Position numbers and translations under genes: made by a program
From: Burkholderiales bacterium
Lineage (GTDB): Bacteria > Pseudomonadota > Gammaproteobacteria > Burkholderiales > Burkholderiaceae_C
Assembly (NCBI GenBank): GCA_947453625.1
Contig: CANGHK010000007.1
Coordinates: 51,361 to 115,360 of the forward strand
Reading direction: 5' to 3'
DNA length: 64,000 nt
The notes under the pieces: model-generated
What the model saw: the letters and a program-made list of their open reading frames with translations, nothing else
Told to the model about the DNA's origin: nothing
Database searches by the model: none
In this document: positions 27,576-35,998 of the stretch, piece by piece
How positions within the stretch are numbered: position 1 is the first letter of the stretch
Layout of the letters: every line of letters begins with the position of its first letter

Positions 27576-28706
27576 CTAGACACAAAGTCCGAGCGCACGG
27601 CTTTGTGGGCTGCAGGCGCTGGGTTTTTGTGCGGCCGGGAGCTTGGTCTTGCAACTGGCCAGGCGCTCCTTCACTTTGTCGGAGTATTGCCACCCGGCCG
27701 CAACCGCTGGCAGGGGTGATCCAGGCTGCCAGGTCAGGGCACTCCATTTCTTGTGGCCCTGACTTTGCAGGCTGCTGAATTTTTCACAGAATGCATCAGC
27801 AAAATCCACGATGAACTTGTTCCGATTCGGATCGGAAAAGTTGGCCGTGATCAGATAGGAATCCACGGCCAGTGAAGCCAGCTCGGTGCCGGAAATATTG
27901 AGGCTTGGGTAGCTGGAACTCTTGATGTCTGCTTTCTGGTATTCCTGAAGGACTTTTCCGGCACTCGGCTGGGACGGATCGAACTTCAAGAGTTTGAGAT
28001 TGGCGGGCACATTCTTTTCAAGAATGCCCAGTGGTTGACCGCCAACCAGGACCATGACATCGATTTTTGGATAGTCTTTGTAGAACTGCGGGTCACTCAG
28101 TGCCATCAATGCCGAGCGGCGTCTCTTGGTGCCCTCATCATCGCCGGTGGCGGTGGAGTTTATAAACGGCTCGACAATATCGGGAGACTGCGCAAAAATC
28201 TTGCTGTAAATATTCAGTGCAGTCAAGTAAGTGCCGCTCTTCTCCATGTCCATCCATATCTTCTTGTCCTTCATTTGATGGATGAACTCCATCGGATCGT
28301 CCTTGCGCACAAGGAAATGAATCTCCTCCTTGTACAGTGGCATGAACACCCGCAGATTCACCAGTAGTTTTGCATACTCTTTCTGGGTATCGGCAGGAAC
28401 GGCTTTTGAATCACGCAGTCGCACGAAGGCCGCGTAGACATCGGATTGAACTATCGCCAGGCTCACCCCTTTCGTCTGGCTCATGTCTTCAACGTTAGCC
28501 CATGAACCCTTCGAATCCTTCACTTCCAGCGCGGGGTAAACGATGTCGCGCAGGTTGTTGCCGATGGCGTAATAGGTTCCGGTCTTGCCGCCGGTGACGA
28601 TGCTCTCGGCGCCGGCGCCGGCAGTTGGGGCGAGGGTGGCCGCGTAAACGCCGAAGAGCAGCGCCATCGAACAGCCGGGGTTTTTGGCGTATGATATTTT
28701 ATTCAT
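27576..28706 (-). CDS. TAXI-family TRAP-type substrate-binding protein in the tubulin-like operon
   Basis: Exported protein of 376 residues; a signal-like stretch CSMALLFGVYAATLAPTAG at about 12-30 precedes the TAXI signature SIVTGGKTGTYYAIGNNL. The rest (LAIVQSDVYAAF, LYKEEIHFLVRKDD, GGQPLG) fits a two-lobed TAXI receptor. It is the last gene of the tubulin-like operon, 25 bases after the small zinc-ribbon gene. There is no TRAP permease nearby, so transport is doubtful; a sensing or anchoring role in the periplasm is an alternative. The C-terminus ends CSPQSRALGLCV, the same C-S-x6-G-L-C-x pattern as its neighbour. Base composition is AT-richer than the flanks. Confidence 0.8.
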   Translation of the reverse strand: MNKISYAKNPGCSMALLFGVYAATLAPTAGAGAESIVTGGKTGTYYAIGNNLRDIVYPALEVKDSKGSWANVEDMSQTKGVSLAIVQSDVYAAFVRLRDSKAVPADTQKEYAKLLVNLRVFMPLYKEEIHFLVRKDDPMEFIHQMKDKKIWMDMEKSGTYLTALNIYSKIFAQSPDIVEPFINSTATGDDEGTKRRRSALMALSDPQFYKDYPKIDVMVLVGGQPLGILEKNVPANLKLLKFDPSQPSAGKVLQEYQKADIKSSSYPSLNISGTELASLAVDSYLITANFSDPNRNKFIVDFADAFCEKFSSLQSQGHKKWSALTWQPGSPLPAVAAGWQYSDKVKERLASCKTKLPAAQKPSACSPQSRALGLCV

Positions 28707-28731
28707 TTGTAATCTCTGAAATTAAATGCCA

Positions 28732-29100
28732 TCAGCGACAGAGCCCAGCCTGCTTGTCGGCCGTCGAACAATCTCCGCTAGCCGACTTGGGAGTGGATTT
28801 TGATGGCGCCTCCTGCATGCCGGCTGATGATTCCTGGGGATGGTCAGCGTGTTTCTTGCCAGCCGAGATAAAGTACCACGAACCCGCCCCGCCGAGCGTC
28901 AAGAGCGCGATAAGCAATGCCATGATCGGCGCCTTCGAGCGGCCGGCGCCCGCGCCTTCGCTGTTGAGCAGGAGGGGTTTGAGGCATTCGCTGCAAACAA
29001 AGTCCATGCCAACGGAAACTTCGACAGTCCTGCGCGTGTCGGCAATGGTGCAGTTGCCAAAGTTGGAGCACTTGCCGGATCTTCCTGCGATCGATGCCAT
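28732..29100 (-). CDS. Small zinc-ribbon membrane protein in the tubulin-like operon
   Basis: A 122-residue protein of unknown function. The N-terminus carries four cysteines in KCSNFGNC (11, 17) and FVCSEC (36, 39), a probable zinc ribbon in the cytoplasm. One membrane helix follows (IMALLIALLTLGGAGSWYFI, about 60-79), then a short polar periplasmic tail ending CSTADKQAGLCR. An AAGGAAGG ribosome binding site precedes the ATG. From memory, similar C-x-N-F-G-x-C ... C-x-x-C modules head OmpA-like or binding-protein-like proteins linked to FtsZ-like systems, which agrees with the context. It could bridge the cytoplasmic GTPase and the periplasmic TAXI protein. Confidence 0.75.
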   Translation of the reverse strand: MASIAGRSGKCSNFGNCTIADTRRTVEVSVGMDFVCSECLKPLLLNSEGAGAGRSKAPIMALLIALLTLGGAGSWYFISAGKKHADHPQESSAGMQEAPSKSTPKSASGDCSTADKQAGLCR

Positions 29101-29168
29101 TCGGTATTTTCCTTCCTTTTTAAATGCTCACGAAATTCAATGAATCACTGACTTCCAGCCTCTGCCAT

Positions 29169-32100
29169 CTACTGTGCTGATTCGCCCCTCAGCAGGCTCG
29201 TCGCGCGCCTTCCAGCGTCAAGGAAGCGGCGGTAGATTTCATCCTGGATGTTGCCGCCACGCGCGGCCTTGACCGCTTCCACTTCGGCCAGAAGCATGCG
29301 CCGCAGATCGCTTCGGCGATCGAGGTGAACATACTCCGCACTCGCCAGCAGCCGTTCGCACAGCGCCTTGATCGTATGAAGGTTGCCGAGATCGATGCCT
29401 TCGGCACTTTCCATGAAACTCTTGCCCAGCAGGATCGGATCATTGTCGAAGCCGTCGGCATCCTTGGTCACCAACAGGACCTCTTCAATGCCTGTTGCCG
29501 GGTTCTTTCCTGCGTGAACGCAGCCCAGGACCTTGGCCAGCAATATATAAGGCAGTCCCTGATTTTTGACCTCGGCACTGGACGGGGCAAACAGGCGTGG
29601 CCAGGAATTGCCGTCGCCTTCCGTATGCAGTTCAAGCCGGGCTCGGGCGCCACCGATTTCAATTCGGCGTCGGTATTTTTCCTCCAGGAACTGGAGTGGC
29701 TTGAGGTAGCGCAGTGGGAACAGATTGGTGATCGACACCAGCGTGATTTCGCCTCGACGGTTGTCTGATTCGATGATTTCCACATCGCCGGTCCTGGCTT
29801 CGCGCAGCACCTCCCTGAGTGCCTTGGAAAACTCCGCATGCTCAGGCGCCCTGGGCAGGATGACGGTAAACTTGTTCACCGCCGTGGGAACGCCAACAGG
29901 GATACCGGGCGCGCTCCGGTTAATTTCAAGCGGATCGAAGGTGGTAAAATTTCCTGCACGGTTCACCAATTCACTTACGTAACTCTTCAATTCCTGTTTG
30001 TCGGCGCCGTAGCGATCGCGCAGCTTATCAATGATTGAAACCCCCAGCAATCGGTCCTTGGGATTTTGCACAAGGTTTTGATGCGCGATTCGCATGTTGT
30101 CCTCGCACACGGTTTCAACCACATCCAGGAAAGTTGACTCCGTGACGCGCTGGTTGAATTGCACGAAGCCTGAACTGGGTCCCATCTTTTCGACCAGGAC
30201 CGCACGTACCCGCGAGGTCTGTGTTTTTTGCTCGGCTTCGTCGATCACCAACCGACGGCTGATGCTCTTGACCTGCACCGGGTCGTAGAAGCGGATGAGA
30301 TGCTGTCGCAGATCGGCAGCCCCGTCGTCGGTAAGTCGCGCCTGGACGCCGACCTCGAATTTTTTCACTGCCTGCTGAAGTGTATTGGACGCACGATCCA
30401 CTTCAGCTTTCAAATCGGTGACCTCGGCGACGACCTCCATCAGCAGCGCTTTTGCAAACCCCCAACCCTCCGCCCGGGTCCGGTAAACGTACAACTCCTG
30501 CAGATGAACGCCGTGAGCGTCCAGCAGACTGTCGGGCTTTCCGAGCAGGTGCTTGGAGATCAAGCCCATGCCGGCCCATTTCTGGGCGTTTTCCAACACG
30601 CGGGCCTGCATTTCCTCCTCCGCACTGCGCGCCCGTGCGATGTTTTCGTCGCAGGCCTTCAAGCGCTCCTCAAGCGTCTCGGTCAAGGCGGCGAGCAGGC
30701 GTGAAATGTCCCAGGTCGACTTGGCGCCAAGCTTCCAGTCGTTGATCAACTCCTGATCGATGCGCCCGCGAATCTCGCACGCCATGTCCTTGCGTGCTTT
30801 CATCTTGGTGCGATAGAAGGTCGCGACCCCCAGGGTTCGGTAGTCGTCCTGGAACCGTTTCTCGCAAAGCTTGGTCAGTTCGTCCAACCAGGTAGGACGC
30901 GCACGCTCACGCACTAGCGACTTGAAATTTGGAATGACGGCTTCCCATTCGCCGACAAATGACTTCCATTTCTTGTTGGCGGCATCTTCGGGCAGCACAC
31001 CCAGGGCCAGGGTCAGGTGATCGTCCGACAAGAGCCAACGCAGCTGTGTCTCCTTCTGCCTGATGAACTCGTGAAAGTCCAGTTTGCGAGGCTCTTCGAT
31101 GAAGCCCGAAGCCTCCTGCCAGTGGTTGAAGCGCAGTTGCAGCGCCGCCTGACGTGCAAAGCTGTAGGTCAAGTACTCGCTGATTTCTTCTTCAGGAATC
31201 GCCAGGCGCTTGATGCCAAATGCCAGGAATCGCTTCGACCGCTCGGGGCTCCGGCCCTGCGGCGCGGTCTCGGGCGAGCCGTCGCCATTTTCGGCGTTTT
31301 CCATTCGCCCGAGTGATGCCCAGTTGACCTTGGTTGCCGCGACGATCTTCTGGTAGAGAAAATCTGCAACGATGCCCGGCAAATCCCGATCGACATCCAC
31401 CGTCAGGCCGTTCTCATTCTCGTTTCCGAAAACAAAACAGCCGTTGAACGGGTCGCTCAGCCTGAGCCGCTCCTTGACGCCGGTCACGTCATAAGGCTGA
31501 TAGGCGCCGATCGACATGGCATTGAGTTCGGTGAGGGCGGCAAAGCCGTTCGCATGATAGTTGCCGGTGTCCCAATTCGGATTTGGATAGGCGTCAGGCA
31601 GCAGCGCGTAGATGAGGATGCGAAAGCGCTTCGAATCGGGATAGAGATCGCGCAACTGCGCCACGGCGTCGACGACGCTGCCACTGCCGGTGCCGCCAGC
31701 CAGTCCGACGATGACATGGAAGGTGATTTCGGTCAGGCCGTTTTGCTGCAAGGCTTTGACTTGCGACTGCACTTGCTCCCGGTACTTGTCGGCCTTGCAG
31801 GCAAAAAGGAAGCGGCCGAGCCGGCGCTTTTGTCCTCCAAGGGTGGCGCCGACGATGCTGTTCAAGATGTCCCGCCACTCTTCCGGGCTGCCCAGCCAGT
31901 GTTTCAGACCCGGATAACTTTCCAGATTGTCCAGGCGCGAACTGAGGTTGGCGTCAGTGATCAGCAACTGGCTCGCTTTGGCCAATTGCACGGAAGTCCC
32001 GAGCGTCTTCCAACTGGGGTCATCGATCGACATCATTTCGTTGGATGAGTCGACGTACAGATAGCCGATGTCGGCCGCGGCGATTTTTTCGCCGTGAAAT

Positions 32101-32177
32101 TCTTGATACAAGGTCTTGCGCAGCGCGCGGATGATCTTGCCACCCGTTCCGCCCAGTCCGATGACGAGGTGGTTCAT
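29169..32177 (-). CDS. Tubulin/FtsZ-like GTPase (Tubulin_2-like), large
   Basis: A 1002-residue protein. The N-terminal third resembles the tubulin/FtsZ superfamily: NHLVIGLGGTGGKIIRALR at 2-20 is the first nucleotide loop, and VGLAGGTGSGSVVDAV with GGTGSG at 161-166 is the tubulin signature loop. The middle and C-terminal parts (about 330-1002) are long, partly helical and unlike FtsZ or tubulin. The start is ATG at 32177 with AGGGAG 8 bases upstream; the track start is a TTG seven codons earlier. It is the first gene of a three-gene operon. FtsZ-like families of this sort have been proposed to take part in membrane remodelling (Makarova and Koonin); the role here is not known. Confidence 0.88.
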   Translation of the reverse strand: MNHLVIGLGGTGGKIIRALRKTLYQEFHGEKIAAADIGYLYVDSSNEMMSIDDPSWKTLGTSVQLAKASQLLITDANLSSRLDNLESYPGLKHWLGSPEEWRDILNSIVGATLGGQKRRLGRFLFACKADKYREQVQSQVKALQQNGLTEITFHVIVGLAGGTGSGSVVDAVAQLRDLYPDSKRFRILIYALLPDAYPNPNWDTGNYHANGFAALTELNAMSIGAYQPYDVTGVKERLRLSDPFNGCFVFGNENENGLTVDVDRDLPGIVADFLYQKIVAATKVNWASLGRMENAENGDGSPETAPQGRSPERSKRFLAFGIKRLAIPEEEISEYLTYSFARQAALQLRFNHWQEASGFIEEPRKLDFHEFIRQKETQLRWLLSDDHLTLALGVLPEDAANKKWKSFVGEWEAVIPNFKSLVRERARPTWLDELTKLCEKRFQDDYRTLGVATFYRTKMKARKDMACEIRGRIDQELINDWKLGAKSTWDISRLLAALTETLEERLKACDENIARARSAEEEMQARVLENAQKWAGMGLISKHLLGKPDSLLDAHGVHLQELYVYRTRAEGWGFAKALLMEVVAEVTDLKAEVDRASNTLQQAVKKFEVGVQARLTDDGAADLRQHLIRFYDPVQVKSISRRLVIDEAEQKTQTSRVRAVLVEKMGPSSGFVQFNQRVTESTFLDVVETVCEDNMRIAHQNLVQNPKDRLLGVSIIDKLRDRYGADKQELKSYVSELVNRAGNFTTFDPLEINRSAPGIPVGVPTAVNKFTVILPRAPEHAEFSKALREVLREARTGDVEIIESDNRRGEITLVSITNLFPLRYLKPLQFLEEKYRRRIEIGGARARLELHTEGDGNSWPRLFAPSSAEVKNQGLPYILLAKVLGCVHAGKNPATGIEEVLLVTKDADGFDNDPILLGKSFMESAEGIDLGNLHTIKALCERLLASAEYVHLDRRSDLRRMLLAEVEAVKAARGGNIQDEIYRRFLDAGRRATSLLRGESAQ

Positions 32178-32422
32178 GCAGATAACTCCCTGTTTCAACC
32201 TGATTGGAAATATTCCTCAGCTTGCAGCCGCAGAATCCGCCGCAATCGACATTCACTGACTGGCGCGCGGCGGATCGGCGGTCACCAAACCACCATTCGC
32301 CCCGTCCGCGCCACTGGGTCGATGCGACTCTCCAATCGGATTCCCAAAAAATCGCCGAATCGATTTATCGACTGACACTGTGCCGTCACTGTTGGATACC
32401 CGTCGGTTAACACACTTTGCAG

Positions 32423-32451
32423 CTTATAAGTGATTTGCTGGATTGTGTCAA
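32423..32451 (-). promoter_or_regulatory. Near-consensus sigma-70 promoter of the tubulin-like operon
   Basis: Read on the minus strand: TTGACA, exactly 17 bases, TATAAG. The -35 box is perfect and the -10 box has five of six consensus bases. Transcription would start near 32416, giving an untranslated leader of about 240 bases before the ATG at 32177. Such a strong promoter is unusual in this window and fits an AT-richer acquired unit. Confidence 0.75.
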
Positions 32452-32869
32452 GTTCGATCTTGCTGCTTCTGGTCGTTCATGCATTTCGCGTATTTCACGC
32501 GGAGCGTTCGGCTTTACATGATGCCGCCAATAACCAGGGTGGGGCGCGAATCTGCCCGGTGGGGCTCGAGATCGCCGTGGTCCGGATCGCCGTCAGCGGC
32601 TTGATTCCTGCGAATCAGGCGCCTGGTCAGGACATGTCTGCCTGGGAGGTGGCGCTCGGCACCTCTTCTGCACGATCAATCGCCGTGGATCGGAGGCGGG
32701 AGGATCGCCTCGCCGCCGATGACCGGCTGAGCTGGCCCGCTCTCGAGACGAAAGCCGGACGGGGTCGGTTCTCCTGCCGGTCGTCTCGGGCCACATGGCC
32801 CATGGACAACAAACGCCGGGCCGGCCCAGGTGTTTCGCCTCGGGGGGACGGGCGCCGCGAGGCGCTGGC
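32452..32869. other. Intergenic stretch without a recognised gene
   Basis: Between the tubulin-like operon promoter and the end of dadA I see no gene. The longest frame (plus strand from 32430) has no family resemblance or plausible start and is likely chance. Composition changes here from AT-richer (left) to GC-rich (right), marking one edge of the tubulin-like island. Confidence 0.5.
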
Positions 32870-34168
32870 CTACGCCGGCAATTCGACGCCATTGAACGGC
32901 GTTGCGCGCGCCTGCAGACCGGTGAACGCGAAGTCCAGTTCAGGCGGCAGGCCGCTGACGATGCGCGCAATGCTCTTGCCCGAGCCGCAGGCGTGGGTCC
33001 AGCCCAGCGTGCCGTGGCCAGTGTTCAGGTACAGGTTGGCGATCTTCGAGCGGCCGATGATCGGCACGTTGGACGGTGTCGCGGGCCGCAACCCGGTCCA
33101 GAACTGGGCCTGCTCCGCATCGCCCGCGCCGGGGAACAGCGCCTCGGTGCGCTTGACGATCGCTTCACAGCGCACCCTGTTCAAGTCACGGTCGTAGCCG
33201 TTCAGTTCGGCCGTGCCGGCGATCCGCAGCCGGTCGCCCAGGCGCGAGAAGACGAGCTTGTATTCATCGTCGGTGAGCGAGACCTGGTGTGCCGCCGAGG
33301 CGTCCTTGACCGGCATCGTCACCGAGTAGCCTTTGGCCGGGTAGATCGGCAGCCGCATACCCAACGGCGCGGCAAGCAGCGGGCTCAGGCTGCCCATCGC
33401 CAGCACATAGGCATTGCCGCCCACGCGCTGGAAGCGGCCTTCGTCATCGGTGGCTTCGACATGGTCTATCTTGCCGCCCGCCTCGCGCAGCGCGGTCACG
33501 GTGTGGCTCATCAGGAACTGCACGCCGTCGGCACGGCAGCGTGCAACGAGCTCGCGCGCGAAGCGATTGGCGTCGCCCGACTCGTCTTCGGCGGTATAGG
33601 TTGCACCCGCCAGTTGCGGGCGGATATGGCGCAACGCCGGTTCGAGCTTGACCGCCTCGTCGGCCGAGATCACCCGCCGGTCGCAACCCAGCTCGCGCAT
33701 CTGCGCGGCCGGGCCTTCAGCGCTGTCGAATTCCTTCTGGCTGGTGTAGAAGTGCAGGATGCCCTGGGTGCGCTGGTCGTATTCGATGCCGATGTCACGG
33801 CGCAGGGTCTGCAGCGTGTCGCGGCTGTAGGTGCCCAGGCGAACGATCTGCTCGATGTTGTGGCGGGTGCGCGCCGGCGTGCATTCGCGCAGGAACTGCA
33901 AGCCCCACAGCCACTGCCGCATGTCGGCGCGGATGCGGAACAGCAGCGGCGCGTCTTCCTTGCCCAGCCACTTCAGCACCTTCAGCGGCGCGCTCGGGTT
34001 GGCCCAGGGTTCGGCATGGCTGACCGAGATCTGGCCGCCGTTGGCGAAGCTGGTTTCGGCGGCCGGCGTGGCCTGCCGGTCGATCACGGTGACCTCGTGA
34101 CCCTGCTGGCGCAGGAAATAGGCGGAGGTGACGCCGAGCAGGCCGGCGCCGAGGACGATGACTTTCAT
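32870..34168 (-). CDS. dadA: D-amino acid dehydrogenase small subunit (DadA family)
   Basis: FAD-dependent membrane-associated dehydrogenase that oxidises D-amino acids to 2-oxo acids and passes electrons to quinone. It has 432 residues, the usual DadA length, with KVIVLGAGLLGVTSAYFLRQ at the N-terminus for FAD, and FWTGLRPATPSNVPIIG plus LYLNTGHGTLGWTHACGSGK near the end. The ATG at 34168 has GGAG 7 bases upstream; the track start is ten codons too early. A tandem glycine riboswitch lies directly upstream, so glycine probably controls expression and may itself be a substrate or signal. Confidence 0.95.
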   Translation of the reverse strand: MKVIVLGAGLLGVTSAYFLRQQGHEVTVIDRQATPAAETSFANGGQISVSHAEPWANPSAPLKVLKWLGKEDAPLLFRIRADMRQWLWGLQFLRECTPARTRHNIEQIVRLGTYSRDTLQTLRRDIGIEYDQRTQGILHFYTSQKEFDSAEGPAAQMRELGCDRRVISADEAVKLEPALRHIRPQLAGATYTAEDESGDANRFARELVARCRADGVQFLMSHTVTALREAGGKIDHVEATDDEGRFQRVGGNAYVLAMGSLSPLLAAPLGMRLPIYPAKGYSVTMPVKDASAAHQVSLTDDEYKLVFSRLGDRLRIAGTAELNGYDRDLNRVRCEAIVKRTEALFPGAGDAEQAQFWTGLRPATPSNVPIIGRSKIANLYLNTGHGTLGWTHACGSGKSIARIVSGLPPELDFAFTGLQARATPFNGVELPA

Positions 34169-34219
34169 GGGGAACTCCAAAAGCATATTGGCCCGCATCG
34201 CGCTGGCGGTGCGGGTTGC

Positions 34220-34410
34220 CGCTCCCTCTGTCTTGGGTACCTGAGAGTTTCAGCCGAGGCGGCAGCCGCTGGGCTTTGCTCCTTCGGTGCGTCACGGTTG
34301 TGACGGCTCTCCAGACGGCGATGACGGTGTGCAGTACGGGACCTGAGCGTTCATGGGAGGTTGCGCCTTCGGTGGCCGGGATGGGGTCCCGACACTCTCC
34401 TGCAAATTTC
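34220..34410 (-). promoter_or_regulatory. Tandem glycine riboswitch (two gcvT-type aptamers) upstream of dadA
   Basis: Read on the minus strand, the first aptamer has GCAGGAGAGTG ... CACCGAAGGCGCAACCTCCC ... GCTCAGG, and the second has CTGGAGAGCC ... GCACCGAAGGAGCAA ... ACTCTCAGGTACCC ... CAGAGGGAGC. Both carry the conserved glycine-aptamer cores (G-G-A-G-A-G, C-C-G-A-A-G-G-x-G-C-A-A, C-T-C-A-G-G). The element ends about 50 bases before the dadA ATG, so it controls dadA. In known cases glycine binding turns on breakdown or efflux genes. Confidence 0.93.
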
Positions 34411-34439
34411 AGAATCTGGGCTTTGTGCGACAGTCCTCG

Positions 34440-34576
34440 CGCGCGAAATCGCGCTCGGCCCTTCGCCAGGCACGAGCCCCTTTCGGGCTTGCACGCGCGG
34501 GCTCAGCCTCGGGGCTTGTATCGCCCCGAGGCCTTCGCCAGGCACAAGCCCCGTCCGGGCCTTGTGTCCGGGCTCA
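34440..34576 (-). repeat. Double-hairpin repeat, two 71-72-bp units, starting at the MFS stop codon
   Basis: Read on the minus strand, unit 1 begins with the TGA stop of the MFS gene (TGAGCCCGGA), then hairpin CACAAGGCCC / GGGGCTTGTG (one mismatch), CCTGGCGAAGGC, and a perfect 9-bp hairpin CCTCGGGGC / GCCCCGAGG. Unit 2 begins TGAGCCCGCG 71 bases on and repeats the order with a diverged second hairpin around CGCGATTTCGCG. Layout equals that of the elements at 6.2 and 24.8 kb. Confidence 0.85.
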
Positions 34577-35902
34577 GTCCTCCAGCGCGTGGTCGCGGCT
34601 TTCTGGCATCGCCAGCATGGCCAGCGCGGTGATGACGCTGGCGCCCGCCACGTACCACGCGGGCGCCGCGGGGTTGCCCGTCACGCCGATCAGCCAGGTG
34701 ATGACGAGCTGGGTCGTGCCACCGAACAGCGAGACACCGACGGCATAGGCGATCGACATCCCGGTGGCGCGGATGCCGCGCGGCAGCAACTCCGTAATGG
34801 CAACCAAGGACGCGGCGCCGCTGACCGCCGTCAGCGCGGCCAGAAATCCCGACACTGCAAACAGCGTGGTGGCCGTGGGGTTTGCGACCAGCAGCATGAA
34901 GGCCGGAACGGTCAGCATCGCGGCCGCCACACGTGGCCAGAACATCGTCGGCTTGCGGCCGAAGCGGTCGCACAGCCAGCCACCGAGCAGCGAGAACACC
35001 AGCGTGCACAAGCCGCCGACGACGGTCGCGCCCATCGCCAGGACCGGCGACATATTCAGCGTCGTGATCGCATAGGTGGTCATGAAGTTGCCGACGTAGG
35101 TCGAGACCGTGCCGCCGATGACCACGAGCACCGCCAGCCCGATCAGGCCGCGCTTGCGCTTCAGCCCGGTCACCCCGGAACTGACCGCCTGCGTCGGGCC
35201 GGCACGCAAGGTCTCGGGCATGTTGTGTCGAAGGTAGACGGCCAGCGGCACCAGCAGCAGGCCGACCATGAAGGGCACGCGCCAGCCCCAGGCCAGCATG
35301 TCGGCCGGCGAAAGGCTGCTCGTGAGCACCAGTCCAAACGCACCCGCGACCAGCCCGGCTGCGCCCTGGCTGGCCAGTTGCCAGCTCGCGTACAGGCCGC
35401 GTTTGGCCGCAGGTGCCGACTCGATCAGGAAGGCACTGGAGGGGCCCACTTCACCCCCGAGCGCAAGGCCTTGGACCAATCGGCACAACACGACGATGAT
35501 CGGCGCTGCCAGGCCGATGCTCGCGTAGGACGGCGTCAGCGCCAGGCCCAGGGTGCCGATCGTGATCAGGGCGATGGTCAGCAGCATGGCCGGGCGCCGG
35601 CCGGCGCGGTCGGCGAAGGCACCGATCAGCACACCGCCCACCGGCCGTGCGAAGAAGCCGACGCCGAACACCGCCACCGACAGCAGCAGGCTGCCGAGCG
35701 GCGTCGACGCCGGGAAGAAGGTCTTGCCGATGTAGACGGCAAAGAAGGCGTAGGTGACGAAGTCATAGAACTCGAGCGCGTTGCCGGCGACGGTGGCCGC
35801 CACCACGCGCTTGGGCACGCCGACCGCCCGCGCCGAGCTCGTGCGGGGTTCGGCCGCGCGCCTGGACGCGACGGGCAGGGGATGGGAGGCAGACAGGTTC
35901 AT
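34574..35902 (-). CDS. MFS transporter, metabolite:H+ symporter (MHS) family
   Basis: Inner-membrane secondary transporter of 442 residues with about twelve helices. MHS-type marks are VVAATVAGNALEFYDFVTYA at the first helix, RPVGGVLIGAFADRAGRRPAM in loop 2-3 and LVQGLALGGEVGPSSAF around helix 4-5. Relatives carry citrate, shikimate, proline/betaine, dicarboxylates or aromatic acids. It sits upstream of a broken M20 amidohydrolase on the same strand, so the original substrate may have been an N-acyl or amide compound cleaved by that enzyme. Confidence 0.93.
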   Translation of the reverse strand: MNLSASHPLPVASRRAAEPRTSSARAVGVPKRVVAATVAGNALEFYDFVTYAFFAVYIGKTFFPASTPLGSLLLSVAVFGVGFFARPVGGVLIGAFADRAGRRPAMLLTIALITIGTLGLALTPSYASIGLAAPIIVVLCRLVQGLALGGEVGPSSAFLIESAPAAKRGLYASWQLASQGAAGLVAGAFGLVLTSSLSPADMLAWGWRVPFMVGLLLVPLAVYLRHNMPETLRAGPTQAVSSGVTGLKRKRGLIGLAVLVVIGGTVSTYVGNFMTTYAITTLNMSPVLAMGATVVGGLCTLVFSLLGGWLCDRFGRKPTMFWPRVAAAMLTVPAFMLLVANPTATTLFAVSGFLAALTAVSGAASLVAITELLPRGIRATGMSIAYAVGVSLFGGTTQLVITWLIGVTGNPAAPAWYVAGASVITALAMLAMPESRDHALED

Positions 35903-35998
35903 GGCAGTTCTCGCTGGACGGGGCTGGGCCCAAGGTGCTGCGGACAGGAAATCGACGCCAAGGCCTCAGCAGCCGTGGCGACAGGAGAGGCGGAGGAA

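Noticed and set aside
25063-27747. An 894-residue minus-strand ORF
   Set aside because: Antisense shadow of the TctC-type receptor and sulfatase genes; composition as expected for the opposite strand.
32430-33197. A 255-residue plus-strand ORF with a hydrophobic N-terminus
   Set aside because: Starts inside the promoter of the opposite operon, overlaps dadA antisense and has no family resemblance.
34350-34380. CGAAGG words near dadA as another copy of the double-hairpin repeat
   Set aside because: They belong to the conserved cores of the glycine aptamers, CACCGAAGGCGCAA and CACCGAAGGAGCAA, and lack the TGAG and flanking stems of the repeat.
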